Source: Alteribacillus persepolensis | GTDB taxonomy: Bacteria; Bacillota; Bacilli; Bacillales; Marinococcaceae | Assembly: GCF_900099605.1 (NCBI RefSeq) | Contig: NZ_FNDK01000012.1 | Span: 43,424 to 107,423 of the forward strand | Length of the DNA stretch: 64,000 nt | Direction of reading: 5' to 3' | Shown here: in pieces, positions 26,814 to 35,301 of the stretch | Layout: each line of letters starts with the position of its first letter | Numbering within the stretch: the stretch's first letter is position 1 | Notes under the pieces: model-generated | Databases searched by the model: none | What the model saw: only the letters and a program-made list of their open reading frames with translations | Told to the model about the DNA's origin: nothing | Made by a program: the position numbers and the translations under genes

Positions 26814-27942
26814 TCTCCTTTCTATTTGATGTTGAAAATCGAAGAGGGGAAAATGCTTCTTCCCAGCCTTCCTTTGTATTTGTCCTATTTAGAAGGTCAG
26901 CCATCCATTTGCCTGTTATCGCAGACAACAAAATACCATTTCTGTAATGGCCAGCTGCTGCCCACAGGCCTTCTAGTGATGTTTCCCCTAAACATGGCAA
27001 TCCATCTTTTGTCTGCGGCCTAATACCGCTCCACGCGCCCCTCCACTCAGCTCTCTGCAAGTCTGGCACGAGTGAAACAGCTTTTTCTAATAATGTCTGT
27101 ACAGCGTGTGCCTGGACCTTTTTATCCATCGTGCCTTCTTGTTCGGTTGCTCCAATAATGCAGGACCCGTCTGCTTTCGGTACGATGTAGAAGTCTGCAG
27201 CATGAATGGTATTGGTAATCACTGGTTTCTCAGGCATCACAGCCAAAGCTTCACCTTTTACTGGAACCATTGCAGGAATATGAGCTTCTGCTCCTGGAAG
27301 AACATTCGACCACACTCCGCCTGCCAACACGATATGGTCCGCGTACAAATTTCCTGCCGATGTCTGCACTCCGACGGCTGTGTTGTTCTGTATTAATAAC
27401 TGTAAGGCCTGAGTATATTCGTAAATATCCGCTCCATTTAAACTGGCTGCTCTAGCAAACGCCTTGGTTAATTCGTATGCTTTTACTTGTCCATCTAAAG
27501 GAATTGAAAGTGCGCCTTTCACGTCTCCTTGAATGGCCGGTTCTTTTTCATATACATTTTTTTGTTCTAACCAGTCTGCCTGCTCGCCCGCTTGCTGTTG
27601 AAAAGACAATACATCATACAAATGGCCCGCTTCTTCTTCGGTCTGTGCTATTTTCAGCATACCATTTTTTACAAAAGATACAGAAATTCCTGAATCTTCT
27701 TCTAACTCAGGGACCAGCTCAAAAAACAGCTGCCGGCTGGCTCGGGCAAAATCAAAAAAGGGACCTTGTTTCTTTATTTCCACTTGTGCCCCCAGCATGC
27801 CAGCGGCTGCTCGAGACGCTTCGGCTCCTACTCTTGTTTTTTCTAAGACAGCGACACTGCATTTCTTTTTTGCCAGTTGATAGGCAATAGAGCAGCCATT
27901 TACGCCGCCTCCGATAACGAGAACATCATACGTTGTTTTCAT
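26791..27942 (-). CDS. thiO: Glycine oxidase
   Basis: FAD enzyme oxidising glycine to the imine used by ThiG. 383 aa. FAD motif DVLVIGGGVNGCSIAYQLAKK at residues 6-26, the LEKTRVGAEASRAAAGMLGA segment, and the C-terminal GIRPQTKDGLPCLG and GHYRNGILLSA motifs of the DAO family. Start ATG 27942 lies within the end of tenI (17-base overlap). It corresponds to B. subtilis goxB. Confidence 0.94.
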   Translation of the reverse strand: MKTTYDVLVIGGGVNGCSIAYQLAKKKCSVAVLEKTRVGAEASRAAAGMLGAQVEIKKQGPFFDFARASRQLFFELVPELEEDSGISVSFVKNGMLKIAQTEEEAGHLYDVLSFQQQAGEQADWLEQKNVYEKEPAIQGDVKGALSIPLDGQVKAYELTKAFARAASLNGADIYEYTQALQLLIQNNTAVGVQTSAGNLYADHIVLAGGVWSNVLPGAEAHIPAMVPVKGEALAVMPEKPVITNTIHAADFYIVPKADGSCIIGATEQEGTMDKKVQAHAVQTLLEKAVSLVPDLQRAEWRGAWSGIRPQTKDGLPCLGETSLEGLWAAAGHYRNGILLSAITGKWMADLLNRTNTKEGWEEAFSPLRFSTSNRKENVVETHY

Positions 27943-28543
27943 AACCCGCCCCCTCTTTTAATGCTTTCTTATATGCTTGAGCCTGCTTTAGTGGATTGCT
28001 TGCCTCATAAATACCAGACATCACCGCTATCCCCTGTGCTCCTTGCTCTATACATTGCGGCACATTGATTGGTGTGATTCCCCCTATAGCAATCACCGGA
28101 CAAGAGACAGACTCAGCAACTGCTTGCAGCAGGTGCAGCCCTCGTGGTGCAGCACCAGGCTTACTCTTCGTAGCGAAAATGTGTCCATAAAACAAATAGT
28201 CTGCACCGGCAGCGGCTTTATCCAGCGCACTTTGTTTACTGTGGACTGAAACACCTACCCTGCTTCTCTGGTATATAAAAGGATAAAAGGAATACTTTTC
28301 TGGAAAATGGATTCCTCCTAACTGATATTGAGCAGCTATCTGCGGCCTGCTGTTCACGATAATTTTATCTGCTGGCACACCTTCTGTCAGTAATTGGCTG
28401 ACCGCATACCTGACTTGGTTTTCATCCCAGCTCTTTTCACGAATATGCAAAAAATCGACCTCGTCCTTGATAAGAACAGACCGCTCTAACCACTCCGCCA
28501 AAGACTGGCGTCCTGTCGAAACAGCATGTAAAAATCGTTTCAT
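27926..28543 (-). CDS. tenI: Thiazole tautomerase TenI
   Basis: ThiE-like barrel that aromatises the thiazole phosphate tautomer. 205 aa. It has VNSRPQIA near residue 58, GIHFPEK near 70, VGVSVHSKQSALDKAAAGADYL near 90, KPGAAPRGL near 125 and AIGGITPIN near 150. Unlike ThiE it lacks the DDxxLA pattern, and it heads the thiO-thiS-thiG-thiF unit as in Bacillus. I use ATG 28543 with AAAGGAG upstream rather than 28561. No tenA is adjacent. Confidence 0.88.
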   Translation of the reverse strand: MKRFLHAVSTGRQSLAEWLERSVLIKDEVDFLHIREKSWDENQVRYAVSQLLTEGVPADKIIVNSRPQIAAQYQLGGIHFPEKYSFYPFIYQRSRVGVSVHSKQSALDKAAAGADYLFYGHIFATKSKPGAAPRGLHLLQAVAESVSCPVIAIGGITPINVPQCIEQGAQGIAVMSGIYEASNPLKQAQAYKKALKEGAGYENNV

Positions 28544-28641
28544 GATGCTCTCCTTTTTCATTTACCTGTTTATTAGGAAAAGGACATTTGCTTTCGTCTG
28601 ACAAAAAGAACGCTTATCTCAAGTACGCTAGCGGCGAATAT

Positions 28642-28675
28642 AAAAAACCGCTTTCCTAAAAAAAAGGAAAGCGGC
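28642..28675 (-). terminator. Riboswitch terminator upstream of tenI
   Basis: Minus strand CCGCTTTCC-TTTTTTTTA-GGAAAGCGG followed by a T-run, directly after the TPP aptamer and before tenI. Confidence 0.85.
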
Positions 28676-28700
28676 TGGCGTCAAATATATTACAACCATT

Positions 28701-28797
28701 CGCTCCACTTTCCTCCGCTGGTGTCAGCCAGTTCAGGTTCTGAGGGTTTTAAAGGTTCACTTTAATCTCAGCCTTTCTATAAGGCACCCCTAGTGGT
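28701..28797 (-). ncRNA. TPP riboswitch (thi box) of tenI-thiO-thiS-thiG-thiF
   Basis: Minus strand shows CCACTAGGGGTGCC, GGCTGAGATTAAAG, a variable stem, then CCCTCAGAACCTGA, ACTGGCTGACACCAGCGGAGG and AAAGTGGAGCG. These are the conserved TPP aptamer loops. Together with the one before thiD it puts both thiamine operons in this window under TPP control. Confidence 0.95.
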
Positions 28798-28893
28798 AAA
28801 AATATCATTTTAAAAAATTGTAAAACATGCACACGACAATTGTCAATCCATTTTTTAACAGCCGGTGCTCATCGAACCAACAGGTGGATATTA

Positions 28894-29646
28894 TTATTTC
28901 ACTGTAACTAACTTGTCCACATGTTCGTGCAAATCCTCACCATTTTCAATGTGTATCGTAATAAAATAGTCCCCTGGACTTTCGAAGGTGTGTACAGCAG
29001 TATACATGTCACCGCTTTCTTCAGTATCGAGCCACTGTCTCGTGTCATCACCTTTTTGCCAGATTTCAAGCCGGACTCTCGCATCTTCAATGGGACTGCC
29101 TTCATTTGCCACTTGAAACGTTAGTTCAAGTTCCTCCTCTGCCTGTAACGATGATGGTGAAACTAGTTCGGCTGTGACGGGAGCACCATGCTCATGTCCT
29201 GCATGTATATCTTCTTCTTTAACTTCTGCATCCTCTATCTTTCCTGATTCGCTGACGATAATTTCTTCTGTCGGCATACTGTGCATTCCTCTAGCTGTCA
29301 CGTGTGCTGTCACATAATACGTACCAGTTTCTGCAAATGCATGTTCAATCACATATTGATGATTGGCTGGCTCTTCTGCTGGTATTTCTTCGCTTTCTGC
29401 CTTCTGTTCTTCTTTCCAGATTTCAAATAGTACTTCATCTGCATCTGTAACTGTTTCTCCTGCTTGGGTGACAGATGCACCAATTTCAACGCTCTCCTCT
29501 GGACTTACCGCTTCATCCATATCAATTTCTACGTCTATCGGCTCGCTGGACTGTTGAATGTCGTTCGTTTCCTCTGTATCACCATCTGTTTGCCCGCAAG
29601 CACCAATGAACAGCACAGCCCCTAAAAAAACACTTATTTTTTTCAA
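28894..29646 (-). CDS. Lipoprotein with two FixH/YtkA-like domains
   Basis: 250 aa exported lipoprotein: TTG start at 29646 with AGAGGTG upstream, signal LKKISVFLGAVLFIGACGQ with the lipid-bearing Cys at residue 17. An acidic linker follows, then two similar beta-sandwich repeats (about residues 40-125 and 155-250), each with the pattern P(x)DVEI / AELVSP..., an EIWK or EIWQ strand, and a final strand in the style AFAETGTYYVTAHVTARGMHSMP / TFESPGDYFITIHIENGEDLHEH. Such domains occur in copper and respiratory accessory proteins. A His-rich stretch HAGHEHGAP joins them and may bind metal. Highly acidic, consistent with a salt-adapted cell surface. Confidence 0.8.
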   Translation of the reverse strand: MKKISVFLGAVLFIGACGQTDGDTEETNDIQQSSEPIDVEIDMDEAVSPEESVEIGASVTQAGETVTDADEVLFEIWKEEQKAESEEIPAEEPANHQYVIEHAFAETGTYYVTAHVTARGMHSMPTEEIIVSESGKIEDAEVKEEDIHAGHEHGAPVTAELVSPSSLQAEEELELTFQVANEGSPIEDARVRLEIWQKGDDTRQWLDTEESGDMYTAVHTFESPGDYFITIHIENGEDLHEHVDKLVTVK

Positions 29647-29678
29647 CCTTTTCACCTCTTTTATCATTCGTACGCATG

Positions 29679-30578
29679 TCACACTCCGAGAATAAACAGC
29701 AGCAGCCATAACGACGGAACACTTAATACCGTCGTCACTAACGTAATACTTGATACAAGAGTCGGACTCGCTTCAAATTGCACCGCAATCATTGCAATCG
29801 TTGCAGCAGTAGGCATCGCTGTAGCTACAATCAGTACTGTGCTTAATGTGGAATTGGTTTGTAAGAGAACAGTGATGCCATAGGCAACAAATGGAGAAAC
29901 CACCAGCCTTAGCATTGTACCAATACTAACGAGCTTCCATTCCATGGATTTAATAGATATTCTTGCCAGCTGCATCCCTAAAATAACCATGACCACAGGA
30001 ATCGCGGCATTGGCCAGCATATCAACAGCATCCATGTATGTACCTTGAATATCAACAGGAAGTCTTTGCAGCAGCACCCCTAAAACCATGGCATAAAATG
30101 CTGGCATCTTCAGCACGACATAAAAAGCATCTTTTGCCGTTAAACTGCTTCGATTGGCTAAATAAACCCCTACTGTGCTCATTAATATAGATTGTACTAC
30201 CATAAAAATGATGGAGTATGCAAAAGCTGTCTCTCCAAAAGCAAACAAAATTAATGGAGCCCCGTAATTCCCAGAATTCATGAAGGTTACCGCAAGCTCC
30301 ATCCCGCTCGTATCTTTGTCATTCCATTTCAACACAAATGACAGCAAACGGTTAATGAGCAGCATAACAAGTAAAAACAAAAGCGCAAATACAGCAATTT
30401 TAAACAAGTCAACATCCAGCTCGGTTGTATAAAACGTTTGAAACACAAGAGCTGGTGTCAAGATGTAAAGTGCAACCGAAGACACGGCACGCACGTCTAC
30501 TTTTTGTTTTTTCTCCAGCCAAAACCCTGTTAAGAAAATCAGGATAATTGGTATTAAAACGTTCATTAAAATTTCCAT
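29679..30578 (-). CDS. AEC-family (auxin efflux carrier-like) transporter
   Basis: 299 aa, ten membrane segments in two five-segment halves. The conserved ALYILTPALVFQTF near residue 40, MNSGNYGAPLILFAFGE near 98-115 and the late PTAATIAMIAVQF identify the family, which exports small organic acids such as malate. Ribosome site AAGGTGATAAGGA. The lipoprotein follows with only 32 nt between, so they may be cotranscribed. Substrate unknown. Confidence 0.88.
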   Translation of the reverse strand: MEILMNVLIPIILIFLTGFWLEKKQKVDVRAVSSVALYILTPALVFQTFYTTELDVDLFKIAVFALLFLLVMLLINRLLSFVLKWNDKDTSGMELAVTFMNSGNYGAPLILFAFGETAFAYSIIFMVVQSILMSTVGVYLANRSSLTAKDAFYVVLKMPAFYAMVLGVLLQRLPVDIQGTYMDAVDMLANAAIPVVMVILGMQLARISIKSMEWKLVSIGTMLRLVVSPFVAYGITVLLQTNSTLSTVLIVATAMPTAATIAMIAVQFEASPTLVSSITLVTTVLSVPSLWLLLFILGV

Positions 30579-30704
30579 TCCTTATCACCTTCACATGCCT
30601 GTTACCAACTACATCTATGTAGATAACTAGAAAAACCCGGCGTATTGCCGAGCCCTACTCTCTTGTTTGGCAGCCTGTTTTTCAGTACTTTTTCGATAAC
30701 AAAA

Positions 30705-30745
30705 GAAAAGAAAGCAAACGCGCTGAACGTTTCGCCTTCTTTTTT
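30705..30745 (-). terminator. Terminator after the K+/H+ antiporter
   Basis: Minus strand GAAGGCGAAACG and CGTTTGCTTTC pair around a 7-nt loop and are followed by TTTCTTTT. Stem has mismatches. Confidence 0.55.
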
Positions 30746-30781
30746 TATTTTATCACAATGTGTATATAGAACGAGAAAAAA

Positions 30782-32254
30782 TTAATACTTATGCTTTAAC
30801 ATTTTGCGTAACTTGTTTTTCTCTTTACGAGACACGAGAATATATAAAAAATCGTCTTCCTTAATTTCTGTTTCACCATACGGGGTAACTAAGTTTTCGT
30901 CCCGAACAATCGCACTAACCAGCACAGAGTCTGGGAATTCAATATCTTGCAGCTTTTGCCCTACGATTGGTGTATTCTCATCCGTTTTGAATTCAATAAT
31001 TTCGGCATTAGCCTTTCCAATCGATATTAATTCTAACGAATGATGCGGCGTTTCTTTCTTCGGACCAGATAAACCTAATTTTTTAGCAACAAAAGAAAGT
31101 GATGATCCTTGAATAAGAGCTGATGTTAACACAATAAAGAAAACAACGTTAAAAATCATTTGTCCGCTTTCTACATCCGCCGAAATCGCAAATGTTGCTA
31201 AAACGATCGGAACTGCACCGCGAAGACCTGCCCAAGACAAGAAAATTTTCTCGTTAAGCGTGTATTTCATACCGATGGTTGACAAAAATGTCGCAACCGG
31301 ACGGGCCACTAGAATTAAGACAGCCGATAATAACAAGCCGCTTCCAATAACAGACGCTGACAAAATTTGCTCTGGGAACGCTAAAAGACCTAAGATAATA
31401 AACATTAATATTTGAGCCATCCAAGCAAACCCTTCGTTAAACCGGAAAATGGAATGGCGGTACGTTAATTCCGAATTACCGATAATAAGTGCAGCTACAT
31501 AAACTGCTAAAAATCCACTCGCATTTAACAAAGACGCGGCACTGTACGTTAACAGTGCAAAAGAAAGCGTAAAGATAGGATACAGCCCACTCGAATCCAG
31601 ATTGATGTGATTAATAGATATGGAAGCAACTTTTCCAAGAAGAAGGCCAATAACTAATCCGATCCCCATTTGCCAGAAAAACGAACTAAACAACAGCCAG
31701 TAATTCGGTTCTGTTAATGTAATGAGTTCAATAAACGTCAACGTTAAAAACACAGCCATCGGATCGTTTGTCCCTGATTCTGCCTCCATCGTAGCCCCGA
31801 CTTTTGTGCTTATATTCCTCTCTTTTAAAGAAGCAAATACGGCCGCCGCATCGGTTGAACCAACAATTGCGCCTAATAAAAGTGCCTCTATCCAAGGTAA
31901 ACCAACAATATAATGTGCGGTAAAACCTACAATAAGTGATGTTAACAGCACTCCTGCTGTGGCCAGAGAAACAGACGGCCACACAACTTGGCGGATGGTC
32001 GACCATTTTGTTTGCATACCGCCTTCAAACAAAATGATGACAAGAGCGATAATCCCGACGAGTTGAGCCTGCTCTGCATTATCAAAATAAATAATACCCA
32101 GCCCATCACTTCCAATGAGCATGCCGACTAATATAAACAACACAAGCGAAGGCATGCCAAGCCGGGAGGAAAACTTGGTGACACTTACACCAACGATCAA
32201 AAGGAGAGCAGCCAATAATACAAAATAATCTATATCAAAACTACCAACAAACAA
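30782..32254 (-). CDS. K+/H+ antiporter, CPA1 family with a TrkA-C domain
   Basis: 490 aa, NhaP2/CvrA type. Twelve or thirteen membrane segments in the first 390 residues, including GSTDAAAVFASLKE near 118 and AESGTNDPMAVFLTLTF near 155-172, the ion-binding region. The last 80 residues form an RCK-C domain (NTPIVGQKLQDIEFPDSVLV... EDDFLYILVSR). It exports K+ or Na+ in exchange for protons. The start is TTG 32254 with GAGGAGG seven bases upstream, and this ribosome site begins right after the stop of the recombinase gene 15 nt upstream, so the two are likely one transcript. A K+ channel lies nearby on the other strand. Confidence 0.9.
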   Translation of the reverse strand: MFVGSFDIDYFVLLAALLLIVGVSVTKFSSRLGMPSLVLFILVGMLIGSDGLGIIYFDNAEQAQLVGIIALVIILFEGGMQTKWSTIRQVVWPSVSLATAGVLLTSLIVGFTAHYIVGLPWIEALLLGAIVGSTDAAAVFASLKERNISTKVGATMEAESGTNDPMAVFLTLTFIELITLTEPNYWLLFSSFFWQMGIGLVIGLLLGKVASISINHINLDSSGLYPIFTLSFALLTYSAASLLNASGFLAVYVAALIIGNSELTYRHSIFRFNEGFAWMAQILMFIILGLLAFPEQILSASVIGSGLLLSAVLILVARPVATFLSTIGMKYTLNEKIFLSWAGLRGAVPIVLATFAISADVESGQMIFNVVFFIVLTSALIQGSSLSFVAKKLGLSGPKKETPHHSLELISIGKANAEIIEFKTDENTPIVGQKLQDIEFPDSVLVSAIVRDENLVTPYGETEIKEDDFLYILVSRKEKNKLRKMLKHKY

Positions 32255-32269
32255 TAAACATCCTCCTCT

Positions 32270-32815
32270 CTATAAATGGACATCTAGATGAGGTTTGACT
32301 TCTTCTTTATTAATACCGATATACCGCAATGTTTCAGCCGGTGTGCTGTGAAAAAACCGCTTTTGTATCAATGATAGTGCAATACCTTTTTTATAAGCGT
32401 GGTAACCAAAGGTTTTACGAAGTGTATGGGGGCCGATTTTTTCTTTCAGCCTGGCATTAACTGCTGCTTGATTCATGACGCGGTATGCTTGCTGCCTGCT
32501 AATAGCCGTATGTTTTCTTGAGGACTGGAACAAATATTGCTCTAATGCAGGACGTTCATTCTCATAATGCCATTCTAGTGCTTGTTTGACTTTTCCATTT
32601 AAATAAACATCTTGTTTCGATAGTGATAAAAATGATTTCGGCTCCCCGTTTTCTTCATACGCGTCTTTAACTAGAACGGACAACAGCTCGCTGATTCGCA
32701 GTCCTGTATTAATACCCATCACAAATAACAAATAATTTCTGCTGGACTGCTTTTTTAGCTCGTGCTTTAACATATCGATAACTTCTGTATCCGTTATCGG
32801 TTTAACATACTCCAT
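32270..32815 (-). CDS. Short tyrosine recombinase
   Basis: 181 aa: only the catalytic domain of the XerC/D/integrase family, without the N-terminal DNA-binding domain. Catalytic pattern: Arg in NTGLRISELL, Lys in the beta-hairpin (LSKQDVYLNGK), HTLRKTFGYH (His-x-x-Arg), His in KRFFHSTPAET and Tyr in TLRYIGI. Start ATG 32815 with AAGGAG nine bases upstream. Such short forms are frequent in bacilli as orphan genes. It lies 15 nt before an antiporter, with no attachment site or other phage gene visible. Confidence 0.88.
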   Translation of the reverse strand: MEYVKPITDTEVIDMLKHELKKQSSRNYLLFVMGINTGLRISELLSVLVKDAYEENGEPKSFLSLSKQDVYLNGKVKQALEWHYENERPALEQYLFQSSRKHTAISRQQAYRVMNQAAVNARLKEKIGPHTLRKTFGYHAYKKGIALSLIQKRFFHSTPAETLRYIGINKEEVKPHLDVHL

Positions 32816-32986
32816 TCCAGCCATCTCCTTAGTTACAAAAACCATTATATATCTCATATTATGTCACCTTATATTGTAACATAACCTGTTTTAAAAGTCT
32901 GAAAATACGCATGAAGACTTAAATCTGCATCATGATTGACCGGGTTGTCCCATAAAATAAGAGAGTTAAAGATGAGGTGTATGTAT

Positions 32987-33316
32987 ATGAAATTTTCAAT
33001 CCAACAATGGAAGGCCTTTTTCTTTTTAATCATGGTCTTTATGAACTTAGCCGTTACGTTTGCCTTTATTTATATTATTTTAGAAGTCACTGGTATGGGG
33101 CATGTTATTGACCATTATGATCAACACCATAATCTTTCCATTGTTACATTTGTGTGGAAATCCATTTATTTTAGTGTCATCACTATGGCCGCGGTTGGCT
33201 ATGGTGATGTAACCCCTGTCGGCTACTCTCAAGCGGTTGCTACGTTTCAGTCCATCATCGGTTACTTGTTCCCCATCATACTCGTGTTTATTCTTTCATC
33301 AAAAGACACACCGTAA
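32987..33316 (+). CDS. Two-segment potassium channel family protein
   Basis: 109 aa: a membrane segment (residues 8-32), a pore loop with the selectivity filter TMAAVGYGDVTPVG near 72-85, and a second segment (near 88-105). No cytoplasmic regulatory domain. The ATG at 32987 has GAGGTG at seven bases; earlier in-frame starts are poorly placed. It may form a tetramer that passes K+, divergent from the recombinase-antiporter unit. Confidence 0.88.
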   Translation: MKFSIQQWKAFFFLIMVFMNLAVTFAFIYIILEVTGMGHVIDHYDQHHNLSIVTFVWKSIYFSVITMAAVGYGDVTPVGYSQAVATFQSIIGYLFPIILVFILSSKDTP

Positions 33317-33375
33317 TTGATATTTGATGGAATACGTATTTCTTGAGATAGTTATAGCAGGAGGGAACATACACG

Positions 33376-33867
33376 ATGAAGACAAAAAAATTATCCTATA
33401 CCGCACTTTTTATCGCTCTTGCTACTGTCACCAGCCCCTTTGTATCTATTCCTATCGGGTTTGCCAGGATTTTTCCTGTACAGCATTTTGTTAATGTTCT
33501 ATCCGCTGTGCTGCTTGGGCCAGGGTATGCTGTCATGCAGGCATTGGGGACATCCATATTACGAAACCTATTTGGCACAGGTACTATTTTCGCTTTTCCC
33601 GGAAGCGTTGTTGGAGCATTATGTGCGGGTGTTATGTATCGCTATACGAAAAAATTAGCACTCACAAGTGCTGGAGAGATGATTGGCACAGGTATTATCG
33701 GAGCATTATTAACATATCCTCTGGCACTCCTTCTTCTTGGAGAAACAACCGCTCTGTTTGCGTTTGTCCCTTCGTTTCTACTAAGTGCCATTGCAGGCGG
33801 CCTTCTTGCTTATGGTTTGTTAAAAACATTTGAACAACGCGGCATTTTAGAACGTTTCCGTTCATGA
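33376..33867 (+). CDS. thiW: Thiamine-precursor ECF transporter S component
   Basis: 163 aa, five or six membrane segments. The pattern KKLSYTALFIALATV at the start and GPGYAVMQALGTSILRNLFGTGTIFAFPGSVVGAL near 50-85 match ThiW, the substrate-binding subunit for thiazole uptake that works with shared EcfAAT ATPases (not in this window). Ribosome site GGAGGG. No TPP riboswitch is visible in the 59-base gap after the channel gene, although thiW genes usually carry one; regulation could be through the upstream gene or absent. Confidence 0.88.
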   Translation: MKTKKLSYTALFIALATVTSPFVSIPIGFARIFPVQHFVNVLSAVLLGPGYAVMQALGTSILRNLFGTGTIFAFPGSVVGALCAGVMYRYTKKLALTSAGEMIGTGIIGALLTYPLALLLLGETTALFAFVPSFLLSAIAGGLLAYGLLKTFEQRGILERFRS

Positions 33868-33877
33868 AACGATAAAT

Positions 33878-33950
33878 CCCCCCTTGTAAAACGACCAAAA
33901 AACGAATATTATAGAGAATGGCTTTTTAAAAGTTCGTTTTTACAAGGTGG
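33878..33950 (+). promoter_or_regulatory. PurR-box-like pair and ribosome-site-burying hairpin before the purine permease
   Basis: Two inverted half-sites, AAAAACGAATATT (33898-33910) and AAAGTTCGTTTTT (33929-33941), fit the B. subtilis PurBox consensus AWWWCCGAACWWT in inverted orientation with an 18-nt spacer (16-17 is usual). Overlapping them, 33878-33894 (CCCCCCTTGTAAAACGA) can pair with 33934-33950 (TCGTTTTTACAAGGTGG) through 13 pairs and one bulge, hiding the ribosome site AAGGTGG of the next gene. The second half-site is shared by both structures, so they may compete. Confidence 0.5.
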
Positions 33951-33956
33951 TCAACA

Positions 33957-35270
33957 ATGTTAGAAAAACTTTTTAGACTTCGACAAAACCATACCAACGT
34001 AAAGACGGAACTGCTGGCTGGATTAACGACGTTTTTAACAATGGCTTATGTTATTGTTGTAAACCCAGTTATCTTGTCTGATGCTGGTGTTCCGTTTGAA
34101 CATGTCTTTATGGCAACGATTATCGCAACAGTCATTGGGACCTTATGGATGGCATTGTTTGCTAATTATCCAATCGCCATTGCACCTGGCATGGGATTAA
34201 ACGCGTACTTTGCTTATTCGGTTGTTGGTGCTAATGATCAAATTAGTTATGAAATTGCGTTTGGCGCTGTATTTGTTTCGGGGATTTTGTTCATCCTCCT
34301 GTCTCTTACACCGTTTCGAGAAAAGTTAATTGAGGCTATTCCTGACAATTTAAAGTACGGGATTACTGCAGGTATCGGCCTATTCATCGCTTTTATCGGC
34401 CTTCGAATGAGTGGGTTAATTGTTGGTGATCCTGAAAATTTGGTAGGGCTTGGCAATTTGCAATCCCCTCAAGTTATTTTAACGCTAATCGGTCTAGGAA
34501 TTACGATTGCTTTAATGGCCATGAATATCAACAGTGCATTGTTTTTAGGAATGTTGATTACAGGCATTCTCGCCTTTTTCACTGGCCATTTAAGTTTTGA
34601 AGAAGGATTTGCTTCGCCCCCTCCTAATCCAGAATGGTTTATTTTTGGCTCTCCTATCCAAGCTTTTATTGATGTCTTTCAATATGGCTTATATGCGGTA
34701 GTATTTTCATTTTTGCTCGTGACCATATTTGATACAACCGGTACGATGATTGGAGTAGCTGAACAAGCAGGCCTCATGAAAGGGAACAAAATGCCTCGCG
34801 TCCGCCAGGCGCTTCTTGCCGATTCCGTCGCTAAAACGGCCGGGTCCATTTTTGGAACAAGTCCGACCAGTGCATACGTTGAATCATCTTCAGGGGTCGC
34901 AGTAGGCGGCAGAACAGGATTAACTACTGCCACCGTTGCACTGTTATTCGTGTTATCTGTCTTTTTCAGCCCAGCCATCAGTGCTGTTTCAGGGCTCCCG
35001 GCAATCACGTCTCCAGTGCTTATTATCGTGGGAAGCCTCATGTTAGGAGCGGTATCTAATATCAAATGGGACTCCTTCGACGAAGCCTTCCCAGCTTTTC
35101 TCGTCATTATTACAATGCCTTTAACGTCAAGCATTGCTACTGGTATTGCGTTTGGATTTATATCTCATCCACTCGTGAAACTGGCTCAAGGCAAAGGAAA
35201 AACCGTACATCCGCTTATCTATGTTTTTGCTGTGTTATTCTTATTACAGTTAATATACTTCCCGCATTAA
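33957..35270 (+). CDS. pbuG: NCS2-family purine permease (hypoxanthine/guanine type)
   Basis: 437 aa with about 12-14 membrane segments, AzgA-like subgroup. Motifs: the N-terminal NVKTELLAGLTTFLTMAYV, NPVILSDAGVP near residue 37, GMGLNAYFAYSVV near 78, DTTGTMIGVAEQAGLM near 260 and FGTSPTSAYVESSSGVAVGGRTG near 300-322. In B. subtilis the homologue PbuG takes up hypoxanthine and guanine and is under PurR. Upstream inverted half-sites fit that. I saw no purine riboswitch. The exact base specificity is inferred. Confidence 0.88.
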   Translation: MLEKLFRLRQNHTNVKTELLAGLTTFLTMAYVIVVNPVILSDAGVPFEHVFMATIIATVIGTLWMALFANYPIAIAPGMGLNAYFAYSVVGANDQISYEIAFGAVFVSGILFILLSLTPFREKLIEAIPDNLKYGITAGIGLFIAFIGLRMSGLIVGDPENLVGLGNLQSPQVILTLIGLGITIALMAMNINSALFLGMLITGILAFFTGHLSFEEGFASPPPNPEWFIFGSPIQAFIDVFQYGLYAVVFSFLLVTIFDTTGTMIGVAEQAGLMKGNKMPRVRQALLADSVAKTAGSIFGTSPTSAYVESSSGVAVGGRTGLTTATVALLFVLSVFFSPAISAVSGLPAITSPVLIIVGSLMLGAVSNIKWDSFDEAFPAFLVIITMPLTSSIATGIAFGFISHPLVKLAQGKGKTVHPLIYVFAVLFLLQLIYFPH

Positions 35271-35301
35271 GGAAGAATAAAATGCCAAAGGGTGGATGTT
35301 T

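Noticed and set aside
32270..32815. Recombinase as evidence of a prophage or integrative element
   Set aside because: No other mobile genes, no tRNA or att repeats nearby, and neighbours are ordinary chromosomal genes.
33868..33956. Purine riboswitch before the purine permease
   Set aside because: The conserved loops of the purine aptamer are absent; only the PurR-like arms and hairpin are visible.
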